This document shows, piece by piece, positions 1-11,808 of a stretch of DNA of 62,662 nucleotides. Under the pieces are notes generated by a model. The model did no database searches. It saw only the letters and a list, made by a program, of their open reading frames with translations, and was not told the origin of the DNA. The number at the start of each line of letters is the position of its first letter. Positions within the stretch are counted from its first letter, which is position 1. The stretch comes from Nevskia sp035651715 (GTDB taxonomy: Bacteria > Pseudomonadota > Gammaproteobacteria > Nevskiales > Nevskiaceae): the NCBI GenBank assembly GCA_035651715.1, contig DASRFD010000153.1, forward strand, positions 1 through 62,662. The letters run 5' to 3'. The position numbers and the translations under genes are program-made.

Positions 1-1
1 C

Positions 2-3379
<3,378 letters not shown>

Positions 3380-3385
3380 CGGCAA

Positions 3386-5527
3386 GTGATGCCCAACGAC
3401 CTGTCCCAGGGGGTGGTGGCGGAGAAAGTCGACATTCTCATCGTCGACGATCTGCCCGAGAAGCTGCTGGTGCTGGAAACGGTGCTGCAGAGCCTGGGGC
3501 AGAACCTGGTGCTGGCGCGCTCGGGGGCCGAGGCCCTGCGCGAAATCCTCAAGCGCGAGTTCGCGGTGATCCTGCTCGACGTCAACATGCCCGACATCGA
3601 CGGCATCGAGACGGCGAGCCTGATCCGCCGCTACAAGAAGTCGGCCTACACGCCGATCATCTTCATCACCGCCTACGCCGACGAGGTGCAGACCCAGCGC
3701 GGCTACGCCCTCGGCGCGGTGGACTACATCTTCTCGCCGGTGATCCCCGAGGTGCTGCGCAGCAAGGTCAAGGTGTTCGTCGACCTGCACCAGGCGCAGC
3801 GGCGCATCCGCGACCAGGCGGAGGAGCGGATCGCCCTGGTGCAGGCCGAGGCGGCGCGCCTGGCGGCGGAGGAGAACAGCCGGCGCATCAACTTCCTGGC
3901 CCGCGCCAGCCACGAGCTCGGTGCCTCGCTCGATCGCAATCATTGCGCCAGCGTGCTGCTGCGGCTGCTGGTGCCGGACAGCGCGGCGCTGGCGGTGCTG
4001 CTGATGCTGGACGAGGGGGACAATATCGACCTCTGCACCATGTGCGCGGCGCGCCAGCCGGGCGGAGGTGTGCATATCGGCGCCAGCTGCGCCATTCCGT
4101 CGCGGCTGTCGGAGGCCGCCGCTGCCGCCGTGTGCGGCGGCGAACGGCGCCTGAGCCCGGCGCAACTGGCCGGGATGCCGCAGTGGCCGCAGAACCTCAG
4201 CGGCGGCGTGGTGCTGCCGCTGAGCGTCGGTGGACGCGTGCTCGGTGCGCTGGTGGTGGCCACCGAGGCCATCATGGGCTTCGACGAGCACGATATCGCC
4301 GTGTTCGAGCAGCTGGCGGAGCGCGCCGCGGTGGCCTTCGACAACGCGCGCCTCTACAGCAACCTGCAGAAGGAAATCGTCGACCGCCAGGAGGCCGAGT
4401 TCAAGCTGGAGGAGGCGGCCCGGCGCAAGGACGAGTTCCTCGCCATGCTGTCGCACGAGCTGCGCAACCCGCTGGCCCCGATCCGCGGCGCGGTCGAGGT
4501 GATGCGGCGCATCGCTCCGGCCGAGGAGAAGCTGTCGTGGGCGCGCGACGTGATCGAGCGGCAGGTCGGCCACCTGACCCGCCTGGTCGACGAACTGCTC
4601 GACGTGGCGCGCATCGCCAGCGGCAAGGTGTCGCTGCGCCTGGAGCGGATCGAGCTCGCCGCCGTGGTGCAGCAGGCGGTGGAGACGGCGCGGCCGCTGA
4701 TCGAGGCCCGCCGGCATGAGTTGCAGCTGCGGCTGCCGCCGCAGCCGCTATGGCTGGCCGGCGACCTGGTGCGGCTGTCGCAGGTGGTCGCCAACCTGCT
4801 CAACAACGCCGCCAAGTACACGCCCGAGGGCGGCCGCATCGAAGTGGAGGCCGGCGTGCAGGAGGCGGAGATCTTCATCCGCGTGCGCGACAACGGCATT
4901 GGCATCGAGCCGGACCTGCTGTCGCAGATGTTCGACCTGTTCGCCCAGGGCGCGCGGTCGCTGGACCGCAGCCAGGGCGGCCTCGGCGTCGGCCTGACCC
5001 TGGTGCGCCACCTGGTGCAGCTGCACGGCGGCCGTGTCGAGGGACGCAGCAAGGGCGTCGGTGCCGGCTCCGAATTCGCGGTGTTCCTGCCGTCGCGGCC
5101 GCAAGGAGCCGGCGCGCTCGCGGTGCCGGCGCCGGCTCCCGCCGCTGCCGCCCGGACCCGGCGGGTGCTGGTGGTGGACGACAACCGCGACGCGGCGGAA
5201 AGCATCGCCATGATGCTGAACCTGGAGGGCCACAAGGTCGAGGTGGCGCTGAGCGGCCCGCAAGCCCTGCAGCAGGCGCCGCGGTTCCTGCCCGAAGTGG
5301 TGCTGCTCGACATCGGCCTGCCGGAGATCAGCGGCTACGAGGTGGCGCGGCGCCTGCAGGACGATCCGCGGATGTGCAGGACCCTGCTCATCGCGCTGAC
5401 CGGCTACGGCCAGCCGGAGGACCTGGAGCGCACCATCGCCAGCGGCTTCCACCACCATTTCATCAAGCCGGTGGAATCGCACCGCATCCTCGAAGCCATC
5501 GAGCGGTGGTCCGAACGCTTCGGCTGA
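3386..5527 (+). CDS. Hybrid histidine kinase, REC-GAF-HisKA-HATPase-REC
   Basis: Cytoplasmic two-component kinase of about 713 residues. An N-terminal receiver domain carries Asp65 (LLDVNMPDIDG), then a short coiled coil, a GAF domain (about 170-330), a HisKA domain with His357 in LSHELRNP, an ATPase domain (NLLNNAAKYT, DNGIGI, GGLGVGLTLV) and a C-terminal receiver with Asp642 (LLDIGLPEISG). GTG 3386 is followed at once by ATG 3389; either could be the start. With an N-terminal receiver it can accept phosphate from a partner, most plausibly the kinase just upstream, and relay it through its own core and C-terminal receiver. No DNA-binding output domain is present in either protein, so output must go to another regulator or to protein partners. 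Confidence 0.93.
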   Translation: MMPNDLSQGVVAEKVDILIVDDLPEKLLVLETVLQSLGQNLVLARSGAEALREILKREFAVILLDVNMPDIDGIETASLIRRYKKSAYTPIIFITAYADEVQTQRGYALGAVDYIFSPVIPEVLRSKVKVFVDLHQAQRRIRDQAEERIALVQAEAARLAAEENSRRINFLARASHELGASLDRNHCASVLLRLLVPDSAALAVLLMLDEGDNIDLCTMCAARQPGGGVHIGASCAIPSRLSEAAAAAVCGGERRLSPAQLAGMPQWPQNLSGGVVLPLSVGGRVLGALVVATEAIMGFDEHDIAVFEQLAERAAVAFDNARLYSNLQKEIVDRQEAEFKLEEAARRKDEFLAMLSHELRNPLAPIRGAVEVMRRIAPAEEKLSWARDVIERQVGHLTRLVDELLDVARIASGKVSLRLERIELAAVVQQAVETARPLIEARRHELQLRLPPQPLWLAGDLVRLSQVVANLLNNAAKYTPEGGRIEVEAGVQEAEIFIRVRDNGIGIEPDLLSQMFDLFAQGARSLDRSQGGLGVGLTLVRHLVQLHGGRVEGRSKGVGAGSEFAVFLPSRPQGAGALAVPAPAPAAAARTRRVLVVDDNRDAAESIAMMLNLEGHKVEVALSGPQALQQAPRFLPEVVLLDIGLPEISGYEVARRLQDDPRMCRTLLIALTGYGQPEDLERTIASGFHHHFIKPVESHRILEAIERWSERFG

Positions 5528-5678
5528 ACGACCGGCCCTGTGGCCGTCCCGCTCGGTACAGTTCCGTACAGACCCGCCACCCGGTGCCGCCCAATCTACG
5601 CCATCGGCCCGCGGGGCCGGGTGGCGCCGGTGCGCCGGAAATACGCCGCAGCGATCAAAAATAGCGTTAACAGGCCCT

Positions 5679-8600
5679 ATGGACACACCGGTGGACGGCT
5701 ACCTGGACGACTGCACCGTGCTGCGCCGGCCGCTGTTGCGGCGCGCGCCGGAGGAGGTGGCGGCGACCCAGCTCAGCGCCTTCATGCGTCATTGCGCCGC
5801 GCGCGGCGCCCGCGAGTTCGCCGACTACGCGGCGTTCGAGCGCTACGCCATCGAGCATGCGACGGAGTTCTGGACCCTGCTGGTGGAATGGTCCGGGCTC
5901 CTGCACGGCGGCCAGCTCGACCCGGCCATCACCGATCCGCGCTGCGAGTTCGCCAGCTTCTTCCCGCGGATGGAGCTGAACTACGTCGAAAACCTGCTGC
6001 GCGGCGATCGCCAGGACGATTCCCGCCCGGCCCTGACCGGCCTGCGCCATGGGCGCGAGGCGGAACGCTGGAGCCGGGCAGAGCTGCGCGAGCGCGTCGC
6101 GGCGCTGGCTGCCGCGCTCGCCGGGTCCGGCCTGGGGGCGGGGAGCCGCGTCGCCATCATCGCCGGCAACACGCCGAACGCGGTGCTCGGCTGCCTCGGC
6201 GCCGCGGCCATCGGCTGCACGGTTTCCACGGCGGCGCCCGAGCTCGGCGCCGATGCCCTGATCGACCGCCTGGGCCAGGTCGAGCCCGAGCTGCTGATGG
6301 TCGAGGCGGTGGATGCGGCGGCGCCGGGCGCCGCGCAGCAGCGCGAACGCCTGCTCCAGGTGCTGCGCGCGCTGCCGCGGCTGCGCGGCGTGCTGCTGCT
6401 CGAGGGAGCGGCGCCGGAGCAGGCCGGGGTGCCGGTGCACCAGCTGGCGGACTGGCTGGAGCGGCACCGCGGCGCGGCGCCGCGCTGGCCGCGCCTGCCG
6501 TTCAATCATCCGCTGTTCATCCTCTTCACCTCGGGCACCACCGGCCTGCCCAAGTGCCTGGTGCACGGCGCCGGCGGCACGCTGCTGGAGCATCTCAAGG
6601 AGCACCTCCTGCACGGCGACCTGCGCGCCGCGGACCGGCTGTTCTTTCATACCTCGACCGGCTGGATGATGTGGAACTGGCAGCTGTCGGCCCTGGCCTG
6701 CGGCGCTGAGCTGGTGCTGTACGACGGGCCGCTGACCGGCGCCGACTGCCTGTGGCGCATCGTCGCGGAGCAGCGGGTCACCGTGTTCGGCACCAGCCCG
6801 GCCTATCTGCAGATGTGCGAGCGGGCCGGGTGGCGGCCCGATGCCGGCCTCGACTTCAGCGCGCTGCGCGCGGTGCTGTCGACCGGGTCCACGCTCTATC
6901 CGCGCCAGCAGGAATGGGTGTGGCGGCGGATCAAGCCGCTGGCGGTGCAGTCCATCTCCGGCGGCACCGACATCGTCGGCTGCTTCGTGCTCGGCAATCC
7001 CAACGTGCCGGCCTACAGCGCCGAATGCCAGAGCCGCAGCCTCGGCCTGGACGTGCGGGCGCTGGATGCGGACGAGGACGGGATCGGCGAGCTGGTCTGC
7101 GCCAATCCCTTCCCCTCGCGTCCGCTGGGCCTGCTCAACGATCCCGACGGCCTGCGGTTCCACAACGCCTATTTCGCCGCCAACCCGGGCGTGTGGACGC
7201 ACGGCGACCGCATCGAATTCACCGCCGAGGGCTCGGCGCGCATGCACGGCCGCTCCGACAGCGTGCTGAAGATCCGCGGCATCCGCATCGGTCCGGCGGA
7301 GATCTACCGCATCCTCGAAGGGGAGCCGGAAATTTCCGAGGCCATGGCGGTGGAGCAGGAAACGGCCGAGGAAGTGGGGGGCGGCCGCCTGGTGCTGCTG
7401 CTGGTGTTGCGCAACGGCGCCGTGCTCGACGGCGAGCTGCGCTCCCGCATCCGGCGCCTGCTGGCGCAGCGCGGTTCGCCGGCACACGTGCCGGCGCTGA
7501 TCTTCGCCGTCGACGAATTGCCGACCACCCACAGCGGCAAGCGCTCCGAGCGCAGCGCCCGCGAGGCCTTGAGCGGCAAGCCGGTGCGCAACCGCGGCGC
7601 CTTGCGCAACCCGGAGTGCCTGGACGCGCTGCGCGCGCTCGCGGCGGCCGAGGGCCCGGCAGCGGCGGCCGGCGAGGCGCTGACGCTGATCGACCAGGTG
7701 CGCGCCGCGTGGGAGGAGGTGCTGGGCATCGCGCCCATCGGCGAGCACGAAAATTACTTCGATCTCGGCGGCGATTCGCTCAAGGCCCTGCGGCTGATCG
7801 CCTTGCTGAAGCAGCGCACCGGCCGCGAGCTGCCGCTTGCCGCGGTATTCGCGGCCCCCACGGTGCACGGCCAGTGCGGCCTGCTGCAGGGGGCGGCGGC
7901 CGGAACCCCGGCCTACCAGCCGCTGGTGCTGCTCAACGGAGCCCCGGCGGCATCCGCCGCGCCGCCGCTGTTCATCGTCCACGGCGTCGGCGGCAGTGTC
8001 ATGGAACTGCGCGAGCTGGCCCTGCGCATCGGCACCGACCGGCCGGTCTACGGCCTGCAGGCCCGCGGCTTCGGCGAAGGCGAATCGCCGCTGCACCGGG
8101 TCGAAGACCTCGCCGCGCAGTATCTCGACGCGGTCCGCCTGATCCAGCCGCAGGGCCCGTACTACCTCGCCGGCTACTCCTTCGGCGGCCTGGTGGCCCA
8201 CGAGATGGCCTGCCAGCTGCGCCGCCAGGGGCAGCGGGTCGGCATGCTGGGGATACTGGATACCACGGTGTCGGAACGCTTCTGGCCGCTGGCAACCTGG
8301 GCGGAGTACCTGTCGCGGCGGCTCGGCAAGGGCCTGGGCGAATTGCGCGGCCTGTCGCTGGCGCAGTGGCCGGCGCACTGCAGGGCCCTGGGCAAATCCC
8401 TCAGCCAGCGCATCCGGCGCCGCAAGCAGGAAGCCGCGGCCACCGACGAGCAGCCGCAGGCCGCCCAACTTCCCGGGTGCGCGCTACGCGTGCGCCAGGC
8501 GCACCTCAAGGCCGCGGCGGCGTACCGCCCGCGCAGCAACGACGTGACGGTCTCGCTGTTCCGCTCGGACCTGCAGCTGTCGCACCTGTGCGATCCGTAT

Positions 8601-8726
8601 TCCATCTGGCGCCGCCTGGCGCCGGAGGTGCGCGTCCATGCCGTCGGCGGCAATCACGAATCGATGATCGGCATGCCCAACGTCACCGGGCTGGCCAGGC
8701 AAATTGCGGGCTGCCTGGATTCCTAG
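5679..8726 (+). CDS. Single-module A-T-TE synthetase with an acetoacetyl-CoA-synthetase-type adenylation domain
   Basis: This 1015-residue protein has three domains. Residues about 10-640 form an ANL adenylating enzyme most like acetoacetyl-CoA synthetase: the ACS-type N-terminal region, the phosphate loop TSGTTGLPKCLVHG, the LLEHLKEHLLHGDL segment typical of that family, and a C-terminal SGKRSE lysine motif. Residues about 670-740 are a carrier domain, DLGGDSLKA, with phosphopantetheine Ser700. Residues about 755-1015 are a type I thioesterase with GYSFGG (Ser834), an Asp in LGILDT and His993 (GGNHE). Family knowledge says such enzymes load an acid on the carrier and release it by hydrolysis, cyclisation or dimerisation. 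No phosphopantetheinyl transferase, tailoring enzyme or exporter lies next to it, so the product is unknown. It begins 151 bp after the kinase pair and is probably separately transcribed. Confidence 0.9.
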   Translation: MDTPVDGYLDDCTVLRRPLLRRAPEEVAATQLSAFMRHCAARGAREFADYAAFERYAIEHATEFWTLLVEWSGLLHGGQLDPAITDPRCEFASFFPRMELNYVENLLRGDRQDDSRPALTGLRHGREAERWSRAELRERVAALAAALAGSGLGAGSRVAIIAGNTPNAVLGCLGAAAIGCTVSTAAPELGADALIDRLGQVEPELLMVEAVDAAAPGAAQQRERLLQVLRALPRLRGVLLLEGAAPEQAGVPVHQLADWLERHRGAAPRWPRLPFNHPLFILFTSGTTGLPKCLVHGAGGTLLEHLKEHLLHGDLRAADRLFFHTSTGWMMWNWQLSALACGAELVLYDGPLTGADCLWRIVAEQRVTVFGTSPAYLQMCERAGWRPDAGLDFSALRAVLSTGSTLYPRQQEWVWRRIKPLAVQSISGGTDIVGCFVLGNPNVPAYSAECQSRSLGLDVRALDADEDGIGELVCANPFPSRPLGLLNDPDGLRFHNAYFAANPGVWTHGDRIEFTAEGSARMHGRSDSVLKIRGIRIGPAEIYRILEGEPEISEAMAVEQETAEEVGGGRLVLLLVLRNGAVLDGELRSRIRRLLAQRGSPAHVPALIFAVDELPTTHSGKRSERSAREALSGKPVRNRGALRNPECLDALRALAAAEGPAAAAGEALTLIDQVRAAWEEVLGIAPIGEHENYFDLGGDSLKALRLIALLKQRTGRELPLAAVFAAPTVHGQCGLLQGAAAGTPAYQPLVLLNGAPAASAAPPLFIVHGVGGSVMELRELALRIGTDRPVYGLQARGFGEGESPLHRVEDLAAQYLDAVRLIQPQGPYYLAGYSFGGLVAHEMACQLRRQGQRVGMLGILDTTVSERFWPLATWAEYLSRRLGKGLGELRGLSLAQWPAHCRALGKSLSQRIRRRKQEAAATDEQPQAAQLPGCALRVRQAHLKAAAAYRPRSNDVTVSLFRSDLQLSHLCDPYSIWRRLAPEVRVHAVGGNHESMIGMPNVTGLARQIAGCLDS

Positions 8727-8841
8727 AACGACGTCCAGCGTTATATAGAAAAAGCGAATAACACCAGGAAGGATCCGAAACTATCGAGTATTGGGTCCAG
8801 CGCTCGCCGGGGGACGGGGCAGCCGGGGTTAGCGCCTCAAG

Positions 8842-8873
8842 CCGGCCTGCCGCGGATGGCCGCGACAGGCCGG
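8842..8873. terminator. Inverted repeat between convergent genes, probable terminator
   Basis: The 8-bp arms CCGGCCTG (8842-8849) and CAGGCCGG (8866-8873) are extended inward by a near-complementary CCGCGG/CCGCG core. It sits between the A-T-TE gene and the convergent DUF2383 gene. It has no T tract on either strand, so the terminator role is inferred from position and stability. Confidence 0.45.
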
Positions 8874-8894
8874 AACTCATGATGCAGGCAGAGC

Positions 8895-9359
8895 TCAGCT
8901 GACGTGGGCCGCCTTGGCTGCCTTGTAGTTATTGCGCAGATCGCGCACGGCATCGTGGTTCTTCACAGCACCGTCGTGCTGGCGCTGGATCACGGTGCGG
9001 ACCTGCTCCGGCAGTGTGGCGGTGAGCGCCTTGGCGTAGGCGATCTTGGCGTGATCCTCGGCCCGCTCCACTTCCTCGAGCATGCCGATGTCGGCGTCGC
9101 CTACAGTGGCCTTCACCTTGGCCCAGCCGCGATGGGCGGCCCCGCCGATGGTGCCGCCGACCTCGGGAGTGCCGCCTAGCGACTTGACCAGCACCTGCAG
9201 CTCGGTGGCGGCGGCATCGCATTCGGTGGAGCGCTGGTGGAACATGGTCTTCAGATCCTGCTTGGTAGCCCCGTGCTCGGCTTCGGCAAAGCCCTTCTTG
9301 CCGTCTTCCGAGGTCTGGATCAGATCGTTGAGTACTTTGATGACGTCATTGTTGGACAT
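8895..9359 (-). CDS. PA2169-type four-helix-bundle stress protein (DUF2383)
   Basis: The 154-residue protein begins MSNNDVIKVLNDLIQTSEDG and matches the DUF2383/PA2169 family: an all-helical, ferritin-like bundle with a Glu/His-containing helix pattern (GFAEAEH near the N-terminus, VERAEDHAKIAYAKAL near residue 110). I chose the ATG at 9359 over a longer open frame (to 9446) because an AAGGAAG ribosome binding site lies just upstream and family members start there. The family is commonly seen near CsbD and other general-stress genes; its biochemical function is not established. It has no signal peptide, so it is probably cytoplasmic. It is the leftmost gene of the stress island and its own transcription unit or co-transcribed with nothing upstream that I can see. 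Confidence 0.85.
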   Translation of the reverse strand: MSNNDVIKVLNDLIQTSEDGKKGFAEAEHGATKQDLKTMFHQRSTECDAAATELQVLVKSLGGTPEVGGTIGGAAHRGWAKVKATVGDADIGMLEEVERAEDHAKIAYAKALTATLPEQVRTVIQRQHDGAVKNHDAVRDLRNNYKAAKAAHVS

Positions 9360-9625
9360 GATGCTTCCTTGACTGGCCGCCGGGAAGTCCGGCGAACTGC
9401 GATCAAGATGGGCTCCGGCGGTCCGGGTGTCTGTGCGTTCAAGCACAACGATCGCGCAAGGCCGCCGCCGCGCCGGAATAAAGTTTCTCAGGCCAGACCG
9501 GGCACGAGACCGAGGTGCTCTGGACGAGCATCAAAGCCGTGCCCGGGCAAGCATAGCGCCCCATGCGCTTTGGGCCTGCCCGCACGGTGCGCGCACATCC
9601 AGATCGGGATCTGCTGTCCGATGGA

Positions 9626-9802
9626 TTACTTCCCGCTTTTGATTTCTTCCTTGAGGTTGCCGTAGCTTTTCTGCACCTTCCCGGCGGCGTTCTGAATCCT
9701 GCCTTTGTTTTCCAGGCTCTTGTCGCCGAAGATCCTGCCTGCGACCTCCTTTACTTTGCCCTTCGCTTGCTTGATGTCGCCTTTGACCTGATCGTTATTC
9801 AT
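9626..9802 (-). CDS. CsbD family stress-response protein
   Basis: A 58-residue, very Lys/Gly/Asn-rich, hydrophilic protein starting MNNDQVKGDIKQAKGKVKEV, which is the CsbD signature (repeated KGxxKxxxGK pattern, no hydrophobic core). The start at 9802 is set by that signature; the longer open frame to 10063 upstream is non-family sequence. CsbD was first described as a sigma-B-controlled protein in Bacillus, and proteobacterial members are often induced in stationary or osmotic stress; the molecular role is unknown. A second, longer-diverged CsbD lies at 22424-22630 in the same island. Confidence 0.88.
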   Translation of the reverse strand: MNNDQVKGDIKQAKGKVKEVAGRIFGDKSLENKGRIQNAAGKVQKSYGNLKEEIKSGK

Positions 9803-10119
9803 GAAGTGTTCCTTGAGTGTGGCGTGGGATGCGATTGAAGTCAGCACATGTCCCGCGAAGCATGAACGAAGAGCGCGTGATAATCCGTGCGGAAACCCGC
9901 TTAGACGTGCGGAGGTTGCGCCATGTATCGAGCATGCGCCATGGCATTCTCCAGGCCTCTCAGCGCGATCGGGCGGCTGAAGGCAGCTTGCGGGCAGAAG
10001 CACTGCACCAGCAGGTGTCCTGGAAGCCATAAGTGCCGCATCGAACAGACGCCGCGCGTGCATCGGCCGATAGTCACGGCTGCGGCGCCTTAGCCGCGTG
10101 TTGCCAAAGAGGAACCGCT
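9803..10119. other. Divergent intergenic region without a gene
   Basis: These 317 bp separate the leftward csbD-type gene from the rightward collagen-like lipoprotein gene, so they must hold two outward promoters. I see no convincing protein-coding frame. GTGCCGCATCGAACAGACG near 10032-10050 resembles the motif GCCAGCGAAC found in other divergent gaps of the island but with an insertion, so I did not count it as a match. Confidence 0.5.
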
Positions 10120-10485
10120 ATGAAATATCAAATGCCACTCGTTGCCTTGCTCGCGGCGCTTGGACTCGGCGCCTGTACCGGCCCGATGGGCCCGCAGGGC
10201 GATCAGGGAAACACCGGCAACACCGGATATACCGGCGCAAAAGGCGCGACCGGCAACCAGGGCAACACCGGCAACCAGGGCAATACCGGTGCGCAGGGAA
10301 TGACGGGTAATCAGGGCAACACCGGATCCGCCGGCGACACCGGCGCCACGGGCAGCCAGGGCAACACCGGAGACACCGGGGCTACCGGCGCGCAAGGCGC
10401 CACCGGCAACACGGGTGCAAAAGGAGCCAAGGGCAAAGCCGGCTCGGGCGGCAGCACCGTCGTAGTGGTGCCGGGTTCGCAGTAG
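10120..10485 (+). CDS. Collagen-like repeat lipoprotein
   Basis: A 121-residue protein with a lipoprotein signal (lipobox LGLGAC, Cys at about residue 19) followed directly by about 30 uninterrupted Gly-X-Y triplets. Most triplets end in Thr or Gln (GNT, GAT, GNQ, GDT), and the protein ends in a short tail, GSTVVVVPGSQ. ATG 10120 has an AAAGAGGAA ribosome binding site. Bacterial collagen-like proteins form triple-helical stalks; here the stalk would be anchored in a membrane by lipid. Thr-rich Y positions replace the hydroxyproline of animal collagen and in Bacillus BclA-type proteins are glycosylated, but glycosylation here is only a possibility. There is no C-terminal globular trimerisation domain, which is unusual. 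Confidence 0.87.
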   Translation: MKYQMPLVALLAALGLGACTGPMGPQGDQGNTGNTGYTGAKGATGNQGNTGNQGNTGAQGMTGNQGNTGSAGDTGATGSQGNTGDTGATGAQGATGNTGAKGAKGKAGSGGSTVVVVPGSQ

Positions 10486-10563
10486 TCGGGAGATGGGTGA
10501 CTCACCGGAAGGGCAGCAGTCCTCCGCTGTCTTGAAGATCCAGGTGTCAACAAGGAATTAACA

Positions 10564-10977
10564 ATGAACGGTAAGTGGAAGAGATCGATTGTGCTGGGTA
10601 CGGCCGGAATACTGAGCGTGCTTACGGCGGGATGTGAACGCGGCGCTTCACCGGCGGAAACCCAGGCGGCGGTGGCGAACGCGCAGGTCGCCGGTGCCAA
10701 AAGTGTCGCGGAGGCCAGCCGCAATGCCACTCTCAGCACGATGGACGCACAAAAGGACGCCAATAAAGCCAACGACCAGTTGGCGCACGAGACGGCCGAG
10801 GCGACTCGCAATGTCAGAATCGCCCAGGCCGAGGCGGGGTACAAAGTGGCGATCGAGAAATGCGGAGCGCTCACCGGGGACGATCGCGTAGCCTGTACAA
10901 AGCAAGCGGACGCCGACGTCGCCAGCGCAAAGTCGGACGCCAAAGCAGCCGAGCGCGCGGCCGATCCAAGACCGTAA
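10564..10977 (+). CDS. Small helical lipoprotein of unknown function
   Basis: A 137-residue protein with a signal peptide and lipobox LTAGC (Cys at about 24), then an Ala/Lys/Glu/Asp-rich stretch with heptad-like spacing that should form a long helix or coiled coil, and a pair of Cys residues (EKCGALTGDDRVACTK) that could form a disulfide. Related Ala-rich lipoproteins are common in gammaproteobacterial stress islands, often beside OmpA or BON proteins. It follows the collagen-like gene by 78 bp on the same strand and may be co-transcribed. I do not recognise a named family. Confidence 0.75.
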   Translation: MNGKWKRSIVLGTAGILSVLTAGCERGASPAETQAAVANAQVAGAKSVAEASRNATLSTMDAQKDANKANDQLAHETAEATRNVRIAQAEAGYKVAIEKCGALTGDDRVACTKQADADVASAKSDAKAAERAADPRP

Positions 10978-11061
10978 AGACCATGCTTCGCGCCCATGCT
11001 GCCGGAGCAAGAACGTGAGCTGCCTGCCGCTCCTCAGCGGACAGCGCTCCCGGGTCACGGC

Positions 11062-11304
11062 ATGAAGGAGCACATAGACAAAGAAGGTTTGCTCGCGGAG
11101 ATCAACGGGCGTGTGGCCGTATTGGCCGCCGCCCGCGGCGTGAGTCAGCCCTGCTTCATCGGCGCCATCGAGCGAGTGACCAACGCCAGGGCTCCAGCCA
11201 ACTGGACGTGGCATCGCGCACGCCCGGACGTCTCAACGGAATGCACCCAGATCCTCGGCGACGTCGTCACCGAATTCGCAGCGACGCACGATGTAACCTG
11301 GTGA
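11062..11304 (+). CDS. Small hypothetical protein
   Basis: An 80-residue frame starting at ATG 11062 (MKEHIDKEGLLAEINGRVAV). The N-terminal 40 residues are predicted amphipathic helix; two Cys occur (QPCFIG, TECTQI). No signal peptide and no recognised domain. The alternative upstream TTG/ATG starts near 10996 add unlikely sequence. A weak AAGGAG-like stretch overlaps the start codon region rather than preceding it, so this is a moderate-confidence gene only. Confidence 0.45.
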   Translation: MKEHIDKEGLLAEINGRVAVLAAARGVSQPCFIGAIERVTNARAPANWTWHRARPDVSTECTQILGDVVTEFAATHDVTW

Positions 11305-11808
11305 CGAGGGCGAGCCGGGTTCGGATCATCCAAGAGCCGCCTTCTCTGCGCTCGCTCTCGTCCGGCCGCCGCTCACGACGGCAACTCCGGATCCGCATTA
11401 TTCCCGTTGGTGCCGACGGCTTCCTGATCCGGCGCAACTGGTCAATGCCGCCGAACGCGCGCTTGTGCTTTTGTGGCGGGAAAAGTTCAACCCCGCTCAT
11501 ATGAGGCTTGCGAAGCCTGTCTGCTCACCGCAACGCTTATGCAGGCTGAACATCGCGCGGCGCCGGTGTGCATCCAGGCAGCCCTACAGGAAAGCCGTCT
11601 AAGTCGGGTTAATGCGGTTCGCCGACGTCTCATGCGGCAAGGTGCGCGTGCCCAAATGACATGGCGCGCTTATGTGTGCGGCCATACAGACGCAACCGCG
11701 CGATCCATGTAAACCCTTATGCACCACAAGCCCGGAATGGTGGCTGCAGTTGCCGATGTTGCAGCAGTCGCTCCAGGTCCACGATCAGATCATCACAAGG
11801 ATCACGTC
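11305..11808. other. Long intergenic region, no supported gene
   Basis: About 500 bp. Short open frames are present but show no family resemblance, no signal peptide and poor ribosome binding sites. A small hairpin, AGGCTT-GCG-AAGCCT, lies at 11504-11518 without a following T tract. The right end presumably holds the promoter of the DUF4397-like lipoprotein gene. Confidence 0.4.

Noticed and set aside
5667..8468. A 933-residue leftward frame opposite the A-T-TE gene
   Set aside because: Low-complexity antisense translation of a confirmed gene; no domain or start site.
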